A DNA stretch of 64,000 nt, taken from Malaya genurostris (lineage: Eukaryota > Arthropoda > Insecta > Diptera > Culicidae). Shown here in pieces: positions 43,039 through 55,816 of this stretch. A program made the position numbers and the translations under genes. The notes beneath the pieces are model-generated. The model saw only the letters and a program-made list of their open reading frames with translations, did no database searches and had not been told where the DNA came from. Position 1 is the stretch's first letter, and each line of letters begins with the position of its first letter. The stretch lies in contig NW_026682599.1 of the NCBI RefSeq assembly GCF_030247185.1, positions 1 to 64,000 on the forward strand. The letters are read 5' to 3'.

Positions 43039-44253
43039 CACGGAACGACCGAAATTAGCTCTGCGCCTAATTCGTATTACTGTTTTTGAATTAGTTGATT
43101 TTAACAACAAAATTTCCAAAATAACTATAAAATTAGTTAAAATTGAGAATTTAATTTGCTGAAAAAACTCTTATTTTTAGAGAATGTGTTTAGTTGGTGA
43201 ATATCCCGGACACAAACCAGCAATATTTCAATCCAACACGAAATTCTCATTGACAACTAATTTTGTTATTAAAATCAGAAAATTTGTTTCTATTTATCTA
43301 TCACCATCATTACTGAAGGACAGCACAAAGAAAACAATACTGAAATGGGTATTATTAACAAGTTTATTAGCCAAAAACTCATGAGAAGTGTCAAAGCAAA
43401 ACAATCCATTAAAAAGCTAAACAGGAGAGTCTTATTGAAACTGCTTGAAAATTGTTTTGATGTTTTTCGCATGTGTTCGATAGAACTTTATTTAAATTGC
43501 TAAACCGATATGTAAAAATGTCGTAAACTGTTAGAGGAAATCGTATTTATTCAGAATTTGTGCACACTTGAAGCGATTGTGCGTAATGATGTTTTTACGC
43601 GGAACAGTGAAGTGAATTTCGAATGTTTCACTCTAATTGTGATGAAGTTTTTTTGTATCTTCAAACCTTCCGAGCTGCGCCGTCCGGTGTACTACTTGTA
43701 TTCGGTTTTTGTTTTGCGAGTGCCAAAAGTTTTCAGTGAGAATGAAGAAAACAGTGATTTAGAAGAAAAAAAATTCAAAAAGATGTTTATGTTTCGTTTG
43801 TCTTTTTCTTAAATACAACATCGTATTTATACCTGCCAATATAGAAAGGACAACCGCGTCTGAAATTTTTCGGCAGTAGTGTGCCATCTATTGGCTAGTA
43901 GTCATTACGGTGTTACCGTTTCGGTGACAGGGCGCCATATAGCTGCAGATTGCAGAAGCCAATTCAACCATTCATATTGGTTGAAAACAACATTTTATTT
44001 CTTTAATTCAACTAAAAAATTAGTTGAATGGAAATGAAATGTGCCTTAGCTAAGAAATGACAGCACGTTTAATTTGTGAATTCAACTAAAAAAATAGTCA
44101 TTTCAACAAATATTTTATTATTATTAAGGGAATGAGAATAAAAAATCTAAATTAGCAAAAGTAATATTTTTTTAGTTGTCTCAAAAAATAACTAACTAAA
44201 ATCAGCAAATCAACTAAATTTTTCGCGAAAATGCTGATTTCGGCCGTTCCGTG
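43039..44253. mobile_element. non-autonomous TIR element (1.2 kb)
   Basis: The left end CACGGAACGACCGAAATTAG pairs with the right end CTGATTTCGGCCGTTCCGTG with two mismatches. Inside, CAACTAATTTT / AATTAGTTG phrases recur near both ends, looking like subterminal repeats. No transposase. Target duplication not confirmed. Confidence 0.65.
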
Positions 44254-44726
44254 TGCACTTGTAACTTGCACTTGTTACACGGCAAGGCACAAATCTCCAA
44301 ACAACGAGGTACCTGCCACTTGATCCAATTAGTTCTGATTCTTGATTCCTGAAGGTGCTATTTTCCATTTGAAAATCACCGATTATTTGCTCCAAGCTTT
44401 GAATTTGATCAATCAAAGATGGCTTGTAAGTTAATATTTTTTCTATTTCAGAGAACTTTAAAGCTCTTACTTTTGGAATGAGGCTTAATTTGGGTATACA
44501 AATATTAAAAACAAAAGGCAGGGATTACTCACGGTTCCTCGTTCCTGAAGGATTAAAATACACCGCTTTAGTGTTCAAGCCTTCTAATTGCTAATTCTAA
44601 CACGAATCCCAGAGTCAAATGAAAGTGTATTAAAAATTGCCACTGTGTTATAAAACAGAATATGAATGATAAAAGAAGGCACAAGCAGGTAGAATAAAAC
44701 ATGTTTTTATTTTACTTTAATTTCAG
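44254..44726. other. end of PIGN intron 1, no element recognised
   Basis: Ends with the acceptor TTTAATTTCAG. Confidence 0.6.
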
Positions 44727-44893
44727 AGTTGTAGTGTTTGTTGCAGACGGATTACGAATGGAATCATTTCTAAGACATCAAGCCAACCGTACCGAATTTT
44801 TAAGGAAAATAATTCTTTCTGAAGGAGCATTTGGAATATCTTACACACGAGTTCCAACCGAGTCAAGGCCAGGACATGTAGCTTTATTTGCAG
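44727..44893 (+). CDS. PIGN: PIGN exon 2: start of the catalytic alkaline-phosphatase-like domain
   Basis: Completes the split Arg codon, then VVVFVADGLRMESFLRHQ (metal-binding Asp in VADGLR), GAFGISYTRVPTESRPGHVA (nucleophile Thr within PTESRPGH) and LFAG. These are the most conserved PIGN motifs. Acceptor at 44726, donor CAG|GTACTG at 44894. The ATG at 44701 lies in the intron and is not a start. Confidence 0.92.
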
Positions 44894-45233
<340 letters not shown>

Positions 45234-45610
45234 GAATGCATGAAGATCCTAGTGCAGTTTTCAAAGGATGGAAAGAAAACCCGGTGGAGTTTGATTCCGT
45301 TTTCAACCGTAGTAACTTTGCATATATTTGGGGTAGTCCCGATATAGTTTCTGTTTTTTCGTATGGAGCGGAAAATAAAAATATTCGAACCGATTCATAT
45401 TCGCCTAACATAGAAAGTTTTTCTCCAACCTCCAATACTAGTGTTTTAGATATATGGGTTTTTGAAAAAGTGAAGGAATTTCTTTCTACATCGGTAAATC
45501 GTAACATCATTTCAACGGAAGAAAAAGTTATTTTATTTCTACACCTATTAGGATTAGATACTGCTGGGCATGTACACAAACCATATTCAAAGTATGATTA
45601 TATGTTTGTG
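45234..45610 (+). CDS. PIGN: PIGN exon 3: catalytic domain, middle
   Basis: Reads MHEDPSAVFKGWKENPVEFD, SVFNRSNFAYIWGSPDIV, then FLHLLGLDTAGHVHKPYSKY, including the LGLDT.GH metal-binding motif of the alkaline phosphatase superfamily. It ends DYMFV at a strong donor GTG|GTAAGT (45611) in phase 0. Confidence 0.92.
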
Positions 45611-45654
45611 GTAAGTGATTACAGTAATGCATTATGAGTTTAGTCATTTTTCAG

Positions 45655-45874
45655 AAAATTTAAAAATTGTGGACAAAGGCATTCAGGAAATTGCAACTTT
45701 GATCGATAAAACCACAAATCACGATAATAAAACTGCTTTTATATTCACCTCTGATCATGGCATGACGGATAGAGGATCGCACGGATCGGGCGATTTTACT
45801 GAAACTGAAACCCCTTTCATTGCGTGGGGTGCTGGAATTCAACACTGGGAAAAGGCCTCGATCGGTGAAAACTT
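45655..45874 (+). CDS. PIGN: PIGN exon 4: catalytic domain, second metal site
   Basis: Reads NLKIVDKGIQEIATLID, then KTAFIFTSDHGMTDRGSHGS (SDHGM and GSHG metal ligands) and TPFIAWGAGIQHWEKASIGE, with donor AACTT|GTAAGT at 45875. The obvious acceptor TTTTTCAG (45654) leaves two bases before the AAT codon, but exon 3 ends in phase 0, and the implied intron is only 44 nt. Either a frame error, another acceptor (GAG at 45636-45638 would keep frame), or decay explains it. Later PIGN exons (membrane-spanning C-terminal part) were not found in the window. Confidence 0.85.
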
Positions 45875-46399
45875 GTAAGTATGCCTATTTTACTAAAACT
45901 AGGAGAAACAAGCATTATTTTCTAATAGTTTCCGAACAGCGTTGCTATCCATTCCAAAATGCAATCCCTCCCCATCGCCAATGCAAGTCTCTAACGAACC
46001 CGAAATTATTGAAATTGGTTCATCCATATCAGAGAAAATTTGGCGGTAATGAGTTTCAAATTTTTCTGATTTATTGATTCTTTTCGGTGAGAATTAAAAA
46101 ACCTTACTGTTCCTCAGCTATCGGACGACAACATATATTCTTCGTCAGTATTTATTTATTGGGAAAAGCCGGATGGAAATGAAATGTGGCAGTCTTACTC
46201 TCCAGCAGGCATAAAACCTCCTCATCATTTGTATCAACAGATAACAATGATCCAACAGATACATTTAGACATAACACTAACAAATAAAACTAAATCTTTG
46301 ACCCTATAACTAGTTGATGACATCAAGCATAACAGGATAGTAATAGTGCTCTAATATTTCATTTTAACCATAATTTGTTCTTGCAATAGGTAATATTAG
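45875..46399. other. presumed PIGN intron 4 start, nothing recognised
   Basis: No frame here continues the expected PIGN sequence. Confidence 0.45.
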
Positions 46400-47010
46400 A
46401 AAGAGGTGGGAACGTAGCTTACGTCGATGAATGTCGATATTTATCAATTGCGAGAGTTCGGGACAATCGGTACGTGATTAAGGCAAATCAGCAACTAAAG
46501 TTGCCTTGACACTCCGACGAACAAAAACCCGATATAAGTCAATAAAGTTACATCGATCTATGCAACTAGGAAGATTAGTAGGATTTCTCCATGGTAGTTT
46601 ACGCAGGGCAAATCTAACAAATGTATGTTGAATAGCTTCGATCCGCTTCATGTCGATTTGATAGTAAGGCGATCAGACAACAGCTGAATATTCATGCGTC
46701 GAACGGACTATAGCATAATATAATACTTTCAGACAATGTACATTGACATAGCTCTTAGTAATGCGAAAAAACGAAACCTTGAAGCTTGGAGGCCTCAGAA
46801 ATCACATAATCAATATGACTTTTGAAATTCAAGAATGATACCTAAATCTTTAACGGTAGACTTGCGTTTCAGTGCATTCTGCAAAATGTTGTAGTCGTAG
46901 CTAAATAGCGAGTGTTTGAGAGTAATCGTCGTAACGGAACATTTCAAGGCATTTAAAATCATTCTATTGTCAATACATAAGTTGACGAATGTGTGCTGCA
47001 AAAATATAGT
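46400..47010 (-). pseudogene. LINE RT C-terminal relic (Jockey/I type)
   Basis: Minus strand: NRMILNALKCSVTTITLKHS, KSTVKDLGIILEFQ, then in other frames YVNVHCLKVLYY, EYSAVVWSPYYQIDMKRIEA, IQHTFVRFALRKLPWRNPT and CIDRCNFIDLYRVFVRRSVK. This is the segment that follows the RT active site in Jockey-type LINEs. Several indels. Confidence 0.75.
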
Positions 47011-47109
47011 GTCGTCGGGCGATCTTACTAGTTAAGGTTTACTAAGACTAGTATTTATATAAAATTTACAATTTCAATGAATACATCACAAATATATAAT
47101 TTATAGACA

Positions 47110-47264
47110 ATCACAAATTTATGCGCATCCAAGAAATCGCCTGATTCAGACGGTTTGCCGAAGGAGTTTTATTTGCGCACATTCAACATCACCCACCGCG
47201 AGCTGAATTTAATTCTGAACGAAGCCATTAACAGATCGGCTGAAAAGTTCGTATCGTTCCTATG
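47110..47264 (+). pseudogene. small LINE RT fragment
   Basis: A frame reads ASKKSPDSDGLPKEFYLRTF then NITHRELNLILNEAINRSAE and FVSFL before a stop, similar to the KSPGPDGLPKEFY motif at the start of LINE RT domains. Only about 50 residues remain. Confidence 0.6.
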
Positions 47265-47289
47265 AGAGGGCGCCACTAGAATTAAATCC

Positions 47290-48319
47290 ATACCATTTTC
47301 AGTTAGTACCAACCTTCAAAAGATACGTGTATAAATTCGACAGCTGTCTGATTATTAGTTTGTGAGATATTGCATTTTGAGTGAAGCTACTTTTGTTATT
47401 GTGAAAAAATGGAAAAAAGGAATTTCGTGTGTTGATGAAACACTACTTTTTGATGTAAAAAAGTGCCGCCGATACCAAAAAATGGCTTGATGAGTGTTAT
47501 CCAGACTCTGCACCGGGCGAAGCAACAATTCGTAAGTGGTTTGAAAAATTTCGTACTGGTCATATGAGCACCGAAGACGATGAACGCAGTGGACGTCCAA
47601 AAGAGGCTGTTACCGATGAAAACGTGAAAAAAATCCACAAAATGATTTTCAATTACCGTAAAGTGAAGTTGATCGAGATAGCTGACACCCTAAAGATATC
47701 AAAGGAACGTGTTGGACATATTATTCACGAATATTTGGATATGAGAAAGCTTTGTGCAAAATGGGTGCCGCGTGAGCTCACAATCGATCAAAAACAACAA
47801 CGAATTTATGATTCTGAGCAGTGTTTGGAGCTGTTATATCGAAATAAAACCGATTTTTTTCGTCGATATATAACAATGGACGAAACATGGCTCCATCACT
47901 TCACTCCGGAGTCCAATCGACAGTCAGCTGAGTGGACTGCACGCGATGAACCGAACCCAAAGCGTGGAAAGACTCAACAATCGGCCGGTAAGGTTATGGC
48001 GTCTGTATTTTGGGATTCGCATGCTATAATTTTCATCGACTACCTTGAAAAGGGAAAAACCATCAACAGTGACTATTATATAGCGTTTGAAGGACGAAAT
48101 TTAAAAAAACGGCCTCATTTGAAGAAGAAAAAAGTTTTGTTTCATCAAGACAATGCACCGTGTCACAAGTCGATGAAAACCATGCTGAAATTGAACGAAT
48201 TGGGCTTCGAATTGCTCCCTCATCCACCGTATTCTTCAGATTTGGCCCCCAGTGACTTTTTCCCGTTCTCAGACCTCAAGGGAATGCTCGCTGGTAAAAA
48301 AATTTCAAGCAATGAAGAG
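47290..48319 (+). mobile_element. mariner element, truncated at its 3' end by BEL insertion
   Basis: Contains a mariner 5' UTR-like run ending GAGATATTGCATTTTGAGTG and a transposase. The 3' part is cut at 48319, where the BEL LTR starts (TGTTCCG). The 5' TIR was not identified, so the left limit is approximate. Confidence 0.8.
47409..48319 (+). pseudogene. mariner transposase, damaged N-terminus, lost C-terminus
   Basis: From ATG 47409 a one-base shift is needed to read EFRVLMKHYFLM, a TAA follows (47456-47458), then KSAADTKKWLDECYPDSAPG and ATIRKWFEKFRTGHMS lead into the open frame (47564 on). The HTH region carries IADTLKISKERVGHI. Catalytic motifs: TMDETWLHHF (D1), HQDNAPCHKS (D2) and YSSDLAPSDFF (D3), consistent with D,D34D, plus WVPRELT. 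The frame ends inside the BEL LTR, losing the last residues. All catalytic Asp residues survive, but the protein cannot be made whole. Confidence 0.9.
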
Positions 48320-48764
48320 TGTTCCGTAGAACAAGAACGCGGGGCGCGTGGGGATCCCAAAATGCTTTAGCAAATCAAACCACCGTTTTAGTGTAGTTCA
48401 ATTTTAGCTTTGAGCTGTAATTTATTTTTAATTTAGATTAAGTTTTAGTGATAATTGTAATTTTACTCACACAAATCGGTATGCCTTTACAATTTTACGC
48501 AGTCTCCCGCACCTAGTGTAAACTTCTAGCTCTATGTAAGGAAAATATAGGTTAGAATTGAATTTTTACATAAGTTTCAATTACTAACAATAATCTTTCT
48601 TCGTAGATTTAAGCTACCAATAAGTTTTAACTAGGTTCTAAGTTTGAAACAAATTTTAAAGATTGTAACTTTTAATTATTATTATAATTAGGTTTAAGTT
48701 TCAATTCTTCACAGAAATAGCTGTTAATACTCGTGTTCGGTTTTAGAATAAACAATTTCTGACA
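48320..48764 (-). repeat. BEL 3' LTR (445 bp)
   Basis: On + it starts TGTTCCGTAG and ends TTTCTGACA, so TGT...ACA in either direction. It lies right after the pol stop (48775). An AATAAA on the minus strand near 48425 could serve as the polyadenylation signal. The 148 bases 48320-48467 recur as LTR fragments in each tandem unit. Confidence 0.85.
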
Positions 48765-48774
48765 GTTCTTTTCG

Positions 48775-49465
48775 CTACACGCTTAATAATTTCCCGCCAC
48801 TTGCTTCGTTAATTGTTTCATCGACAACAGTGCTGCCAGTTTCAACATCCTCCCCCCCGTAATACTGGCCACCTGGTTCAGTTTTACCATCCACCTCTAA
48901 GACAGCCAACCTTGAGACAGGTCTACGCATTACCCCCCTCGCAGTTTGAATAATTGCTTGACGAACTTTCCCGTCCGCTCCTTTGAGTACTGTCTGTACT
49001 CGACCGCGTTCCCATCCATTTCTTCTGTCTCCATCTACGATGTACACTAGGTCACCTTCGGCAACAGGTTTAACATCGCCGAACCACTTCGTACGCTTGG
49101 TGAGGGTCGGCAGATACTCACGAGTCCATCTTCTCCAAAATACGTCAAGTTGATACTGGATCTGACTCCACGAAGTTCGCAGAGCCGCTCCTGAATCCGT
49201 TGGCTTAACTGCTGGCTGACGAACGCTACTGGAGTTTCCCAGAAGGAAGTGATTGGGTGTAATCGCTTCGCTTTCCTCTGAAGTCAATGGTAGATACGTC
49301 AAAGGACGAGTGTTGACTATCGCCTCTGCTTCGACAACCAATGTAAGTAATGCTTCATCGTCAAGCTTACGACAGTTATCGTACGCTGTTTGCATCGCAG
49401 TTTTTATAGAACGAACCATTCTTTCCCACGACCCACCCATGTGTGGGCTCGCGGGTGGTATAAAT
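48775..49465 (-). pseudogene. BEL pol C-terminus: integrase end
   Basis: The frame, entered through the target duplication, reads PPASPHMGGSWERMVRSIK (catalytic Glu of the integrase) then TRPLTYLPLTSEESEAITPN, LDVFWRRWTREYLPTL and GDLVYIVDGDRRNGWERGRV, the BEL-specific C-terminal domain (DUF5641 type). It ends at 48775, 10 bases from the LTR. It is cut off from the rest of the integrase by a 0.9-kb LINE fragment. Confidence 0.9.
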
Positions 49466-49477
49466 AGTTCTCCTTGT
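49466..49477. repeat. target site duplication of truncated LINE, left (12 bp)
   Basis: AGTTCTCCTTGT, identical to 50391-50402. Confidence 0.9.
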
Positions 49478-50390
<913 letters not shown>

Positions 50391-50402
50391 AGTTCTCCTT
50401 GT
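50391..50402. repeat. target site duplication of truncated LINE, right (12 bp)
   Basis: AGTTCTCCTTGT, identical to 49466-49477. Confidence 0.9.
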
Positions 50403-51417
50403 ATTTCTTGCATCTGTTCCCTCAACAGTCTATCAGCTCCTTGGAAGTTAGTTCCGTTGTCGGAATGTATCTCTACCGGAGAGCCACGTCGACAAACGAA
50501 CCGCCTTATGCACTTGACGCACGAATCGGTACTGAGGTTATGAGCGACTTCAACGTGAACGGCTCTAGCGGTCAGGCAAGTGAATACAGCGATCCAACGT
50601 TTTGCATTACTTCTTCCAATTTTAACGAGTAGCGGTCCGAAGAAATCAACACCCACATAGCTAAACGGTCGAGTGAAAGAAGCCAAGCGTGCCGCTGGTA
50701 ATGGAGCCATCTGCGGTATCTGGGGCCTGACTTTGTTGATTTTGCACCACTGACAAGTTTTTGATAACTGTTTCACTGCTACTCTCAGTCTTGGCACGTA
50801 ATACTTCTGGCGTATTTCGTTAGTTACGGTTTCGTGATTACCATGTCGAAACTTACGATGGTAATCGTCCAGCAGTAGAACGGTAAACTTATGATTCCGT
50901 GGGAGTATGACTGGAAACTTTGCTTCTAAGTTGATGTTAGGAGCCTTCCCGATTCGTCCGCCAACGCGAAGCAATCCATTATCGTCTAATATAGGTGACA
51001 ACTGGAAAATGACACTACTTTTGCCTATAGATCCTGTCTTCTCAGCCGAGTCTCGCTGGTTTTTCACGAATATCGCCATTTCATCGGGAAACGCCTGCCA
51101 TTGCACCATTTGTATCAATGAATATTCTGCCGATTTTAGTTCCTCTGATGTTAAAATTCCGCTCACTACTTCTTCTCCAATCTGCTTCCGCTTCAAATTT
51201 GCCAGAAATCTTGCCACGTACGCGGCGGTTCTTACCACCCGAGAAAGCTTCGAAAACCGATCCAGATCGATCACAGGTTTCGGTAACACAACTTTACTGT
51301 GTGAGTAACAAGGACGCAACTCTTCTTCCGTGTCTACAGCAGAGTTCTTCTGTATAGGCCAACTTATTTCCGGTCCGCGCAGAAATTCTGGGCCTTTAAA
51401 CCACATACTGTCTTGCG

Positions 51418-54400
51418 TCAGCTTTGGTCCTTGACCCCATTGGTTGCAGCATCGGCTGGAGTAGATTTTGAGGGCACCCACCGCCATTCGCTAACATTCG
51501 TTGTCGTAAGCAACTCCCCGATACGACAGGCCACGAACTGCTTATATCTGCGATGATCTGCTCGAAGCCACGACAACACAGTAGCCGAGTCGCTCCACAA
51601 ATACTTCTGCACTATGGCGAGACAGTGACCTTCTTCAACGAATTTCATCAATCGCGATCCCAACATTGCGGCTTGCAATTCCATTCTAGGCACCGAGAGA
51701 GGTTTTAACGGAGCCACTTTTGCTTTTGCGGAAACCAGGGTACACTCTCCTACTCCATCAGAATTTACTAAACGAAAATAAACAGCCGCGGAATAAGCTA
51801 CTTCGCTAGCATCGACGAAAACATGCAGCTGTAATCCATCATAGCGTTTTACCGTCGCTTGGTGGAAATAACACCTTGGAATACGCACATCGCTTACTTC
51901 TTCGAAGAGTTTGGTCCATTTCTGCCAACGCTCAAAAATTCTATCGCTCACTAGTTCGTCCCATTCGATTCCCGATCGCCAGACATCTTGAAGAAGCATT
52001 TTCCCGTGGATATGGAATAGACTCAGAAGTCCTAGCGGATCAAAGAATCCCATCAGGCATTTCAGTATCTGTCGCTTTGTGGGTCGCTGATTGTCATCAA
52101 CCAGGCTCTGGATCTCGGTCGACATCATCGTAGAAAAGTAGAGTTCATCGGTTTCAGTACTCCACAGCAATCCTAGAACGCGTTCGAATGCACCTCCTTG
52201 GACGACGGTGTTTGTTCCAGCTGAATTTGTTTCTTCTAACTCTTTCAATACTTCTCTACTATTCGAACGCCAGCTTCTTAGTAGAAATCCTCCTTCTTCG
52301 TGAATCATGCGCATCACTCGACTGACACGCACAGCTTCTTCAGTGCTCTCAAAACTATCCAAGCAGTCATCCACATAATGGTTCTCGACTATTCCTTTTA
52401 CGGCGCGAGGATATCTTTCCCGAAACTCTTCGGCGTTTTTATTTTTTACAAACTGCGCTGACGCTGGCGAGCACGATGACCCAAATGTAGCCACATCCAT
52501 TAGGAAGATTTCCGGAGTATGCGAGGGATCCGAACGCCAGAGGAATCGCTGAGAGTGCCGGTCTTCTCTACGTATAGAGATTTGGTGGAACATCTCTTTG
52601 ATGTCTGTAGAAATTCCAACTTTGAATTGGCGAAAACGTAACAGAACTGCTGGCAGCGAAGTCAGCTGATCGGGTCCTTTCAGAAGCATTGTGTTGAGTG
52701 ATATTCCTTTAACCTTCGCCGCTGCATCCCAAATTAATCGCACTTTACCTGGTTTTCGAGGATTTTTGACTATCCCTAACGGCAGATACCAGACGCGTAT
52801 CAGGTCAGCGACAAGCAACTCATCTTTAGTTGCTAGATGAGCATAACCATTGTTCTGATAGGCAGATAACTGTTCCTGTACGATTTCCTTGAGCAAAGGT
52901 TCTCGGGCCAGTTTCTTCTCCAGGCATTCCAGACGTTTTAGGGCCATGTTGTAACTATCTGGGAGTTCAATATGGTCGAACCTCCACAATAATCCCGTCT
53001 CGAATCGTTTGCCTATGCGAATTGTTGTTTTCTCGAGAATACACTGGGCCCGTTTTTCTTCTTCCGACATAATCACAGGTACCTCTTTAGTCGCGACATC
53101 TTCCAGCGCGAAATAGTCCTTCACCGTGTTATGCAGCTCTTGAGCTACAGTGCAGTCGCAGGAATGACAGTTTACTGTATGCGTTGTATCGTTTGTTGTC
53201 TTGCCACCGTAGACACACCAACCCAATCTGGTTTTGACAGCTACGGGTTCGTAACGTAATCCTTCCTTCGTTCGCAGTGGAACAATCAGATTCAAGTTAT
53301 TCACTCCGATCAACAATCTAGGCGTTGCGTTTTCGTAGCTTGCAACTGGAAGCCCTTGGAGATGACGATAACGGTTCATTAATCGTTCAAATGAAACAGT
53401 TTGTTTCGGGAGCGATAACTCTTTCACCGTGCGTGAGTCTTCAACCTTATACTTCGCATTCCCGTTCAACGCCGAGATTGTCAGAATGACCTGCTTAGAA
53501 GTGGCTTCCATCCGCGTCACGTTTCCGGTCCACATCAAGCATAAAGGCTTTATGATTCCATCGGCGCCCAATTCGTTTGCTAATTTCTCTTCGATTAGCG
53601 TCAGCGACGATCCTTCGTCGAGAAAAGCGAACGTGTTAATGACACCATTACTGGCACGCAGCACTACAGGCACTATACGGAACAGGATGGCTTCTTCGAG
53701 TATCCTATGGGTGAAGTTCCCCGCCGAATGTTGACGACCGTTCAAGGATTGATTGTTTCGCGTCGAATGCAGCAGAGAATGATGCCGATACTGGCATCCC
53801 TGGATGCCACAAGATCCTTTGCTACGACAGCTACGATTGCCGTGCGCGTTCAAGCAGTTTCTGCAAAGTCCATTACTATGCACACACCTCCAACGTTCTT
53901 CCAAAGGCAGCGATTTGAAGACTCCACAGTCTTGGATGCGATGACCCGGCTTCTTACACAAATAGCATAGCTTCTCCGACACAACGTTATTGACTGAGCC
54001 GGCAGCATGAGCGTTGATTGATCCTCGTGTTCTCTGGCTTGTTTTCTCCAACAGAGGCTTATTCACTTTGGTTATCGTCACTTTACCCACTGATGTCATG
54101 ACACTAGACATAAAACTCGCGAACGTTTTCAAATTGACTTCTCGACAGTTTTTCAAATGCGCACCCCATTCAAATTTAATGTGAGCTGGAAGTATTCCGA
54201 CAAGCTCGTTCAGCAGAGATGGATTCGACAAGTGTTCGCGTTGTCCGGCAGCTTCTAAGTGGTCGCAAAGAGTTCGAACTACAATACCAAAGTCAATTAG
54301 GGTTTCCAATTTTTCAGATTTCGGAGCAGCAACAGACCGAACGTTTTCAAGAAGCGCTTCGATTAAAAGTTCAGGCCTTCCGAAAAGAAAATGCAAGTCC

Positions 54401-54930
54401 TCCAGCACATGAGGGACACATTCTGGTAAAATCAGACGACTTTGGACGGCTTGGTATGCGGCGCCTTTCAAACACCGCTGTAAACGTGTTAAATTTTCGG
54501 CACTTGAGTATCCACAAGCAAGCGTAGTTGTCATAAAACTGCTTATGAACACAGGCCAATCGATAGGATTCCCTGAGAAGGGAGGTAAGTCTTTCGTCAT
54601 CACCTGCCGGGCTGCTAACTGCGAGGGGGTTGGAACAAATGTAGACATTTTCTGAAGCCGTAGAGGAATCGGGACTGTTCCGAATGAAGGGTTCGGTTGT
54701 ACATGCTCTTTACCCACATTCTTCGCCAGCTGCCCTTGAGATTGAGAAGCATAGCTGGTTCGCTGCATTTTACATGCAGGTAGAATTTCAACGTTTCCAA
54801 ATTGAGCAATCAATTCAGAAATATTATCATCATTATCATCAAATGAAGGTTGGACTGTCATATTTTTATTAACGAGTGGTGGCTTACCTGCGCCTACGGA
54901 GGGTAAAGGGTTACCTACAGGTTTGTGCAT
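51418..54930 (-). pseudogene. BEL gag-protease-RT-RNase H, unit A, frameshifted before integrase
   Basis: 1170 residues from 54930. Gag (DUF1759-like): LPPFSGNPIDWPVFISSF, LVGILPAHIKFEWGAHLK. Knuckles: CYLCKKPGHRIQDC, CRNCLNAHGNRSC. Protease (DUF1758-like): FAFLDEGSSLTLI with DEG at the active site. RT: KVRLIWDAAAKVKGISLNTM, STDIKEMFHQISIRREDRHS and NHYVDDCLDSF (YVDD). RNase H: LHVFVDASEVAYSAAVYFRL. It ends ADAATNGVKDQS: one missing base shifts the frame away from the integrase. It is the only unit that continues past RT. Confidence 0.92.
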
Positions 54931-55021
54931 TCCTTTAGCTGGATCAAAGATGTTCGCCTTAGGAACCGCACCGGATTGGATACGCTTGTTATAAGCAGCT
55001 GGAGCGGGGCCACTTTGTTGG

Positions 55022-55633
55022 TTAACTGGTTAACTGGTTGGTTAACGGGTGTTTCAGTGGGCTCGAAATTTGCCTAGTCTGAAATATCACGTTCCTACCG
55101 GGATTGTTGTCTTCAGTGATCTGGTCAACATGGGATGTTGATAGCGGCATTGACAGCGAGGCTGTTGATAGATCGCCTACTGCTGGATCAGCGCATTTTT
55201 CCATCCATTGACGAACCTGGTTCAAGCTTTGTCGCTTGCTAATCCGGCTGTGGTTCATACTTTCTTCCTCGCATTCCAACTGTGCCTTCCGTAGTTGAAA
55301 CACTTAATCAAGATGACGTTTTTCTGCTTCCATTGATTGTTTTTCCAGTGCTCGTTTCGCTTCCAATTCTTCCAATTGTAGCGCTAAACGAGCGGCTCTA
55401 GTGGTAGAAGATACCGTACGGATGCTTGCATTATCCGGAGCACACTTCCGACACGACCATGGACGTCCTTCGATCGATTCCGATACTCCAGCACACGACA
55501 TGTGCCACCACGTGTCGCAGTTATCACACTGCACGAAATTATCAGCACTATCCGGACGTTCGCAATTCACGCAGCTCGATGTAATGTCTTCGGTTGGCGT
55601 CTGTGGTGTATCACAGTTTCTACTCGTTGCCAT
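55022..55633 (-). pseudogene. BEL PHD-finger leader protein, unit A, nonsense mutation
   Basis: MATSRNCDTPQTPTEDITSS, then a PHD finger (CVNCERPDSADNFVQC, CDTWWHMSC, WSCRKC) at residues ~19-67 and a coiled-coil region. In this unit a GAA is TAA at 55304-55306; units B and C have Glu. In all units the frame stops at LTNQLTS about 90 bases before gag, in a short repeat of GTTAACCA, so the leader and gag are out of frame. Confidence 0.85.
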
Positions 55634-55668
55634 ATTACTGATTCGCCAATCGATTTGTCTTAAAGAAA

Positions 55669-55816
55669 TGTTCCGTAGAACAAGAACGCGGGGCGCGTGG
55701 GGATCCCAAAATGCTTTAGCAAATCAAACCACCGTTTTAGTGTAGTTCAATTTTAGCTTTAAGCTGTAATTTATTTTTAATTTAGATTAAGTTTTAGTGA
55801 TAATTGTAATTTTACT
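55669..55816 (-). repeat. BEL LTR fragment (148 bp), unit A/B junction
   Basis: Matches 48320-48467 of the full LTR, then jumps to RT sequence (ACT|GCATCCC) sharing only two bases with both parents. Confidence 0.92.

Larger units (their letters stand above)
8984..44726 (+). other. PIGN: PIGN intron 1 (~35.7 kb, transposon-filled)
   Basis: Donor GTATGT at 8984, acceptor TTTAATTTCAG ending at 44726. The phases agree on both sides (two bases in exon 1, one base in exon 2). All elements listed between these points are intronic with respect to PIGN. Confidence 0.82.

Noticed and set aside
45880..46077. Next PIGN exon after TTTTCTAATAG at 45928
   Set aside because: None of the three frames gives the expected PIGN continuation, and stops follow quickly.
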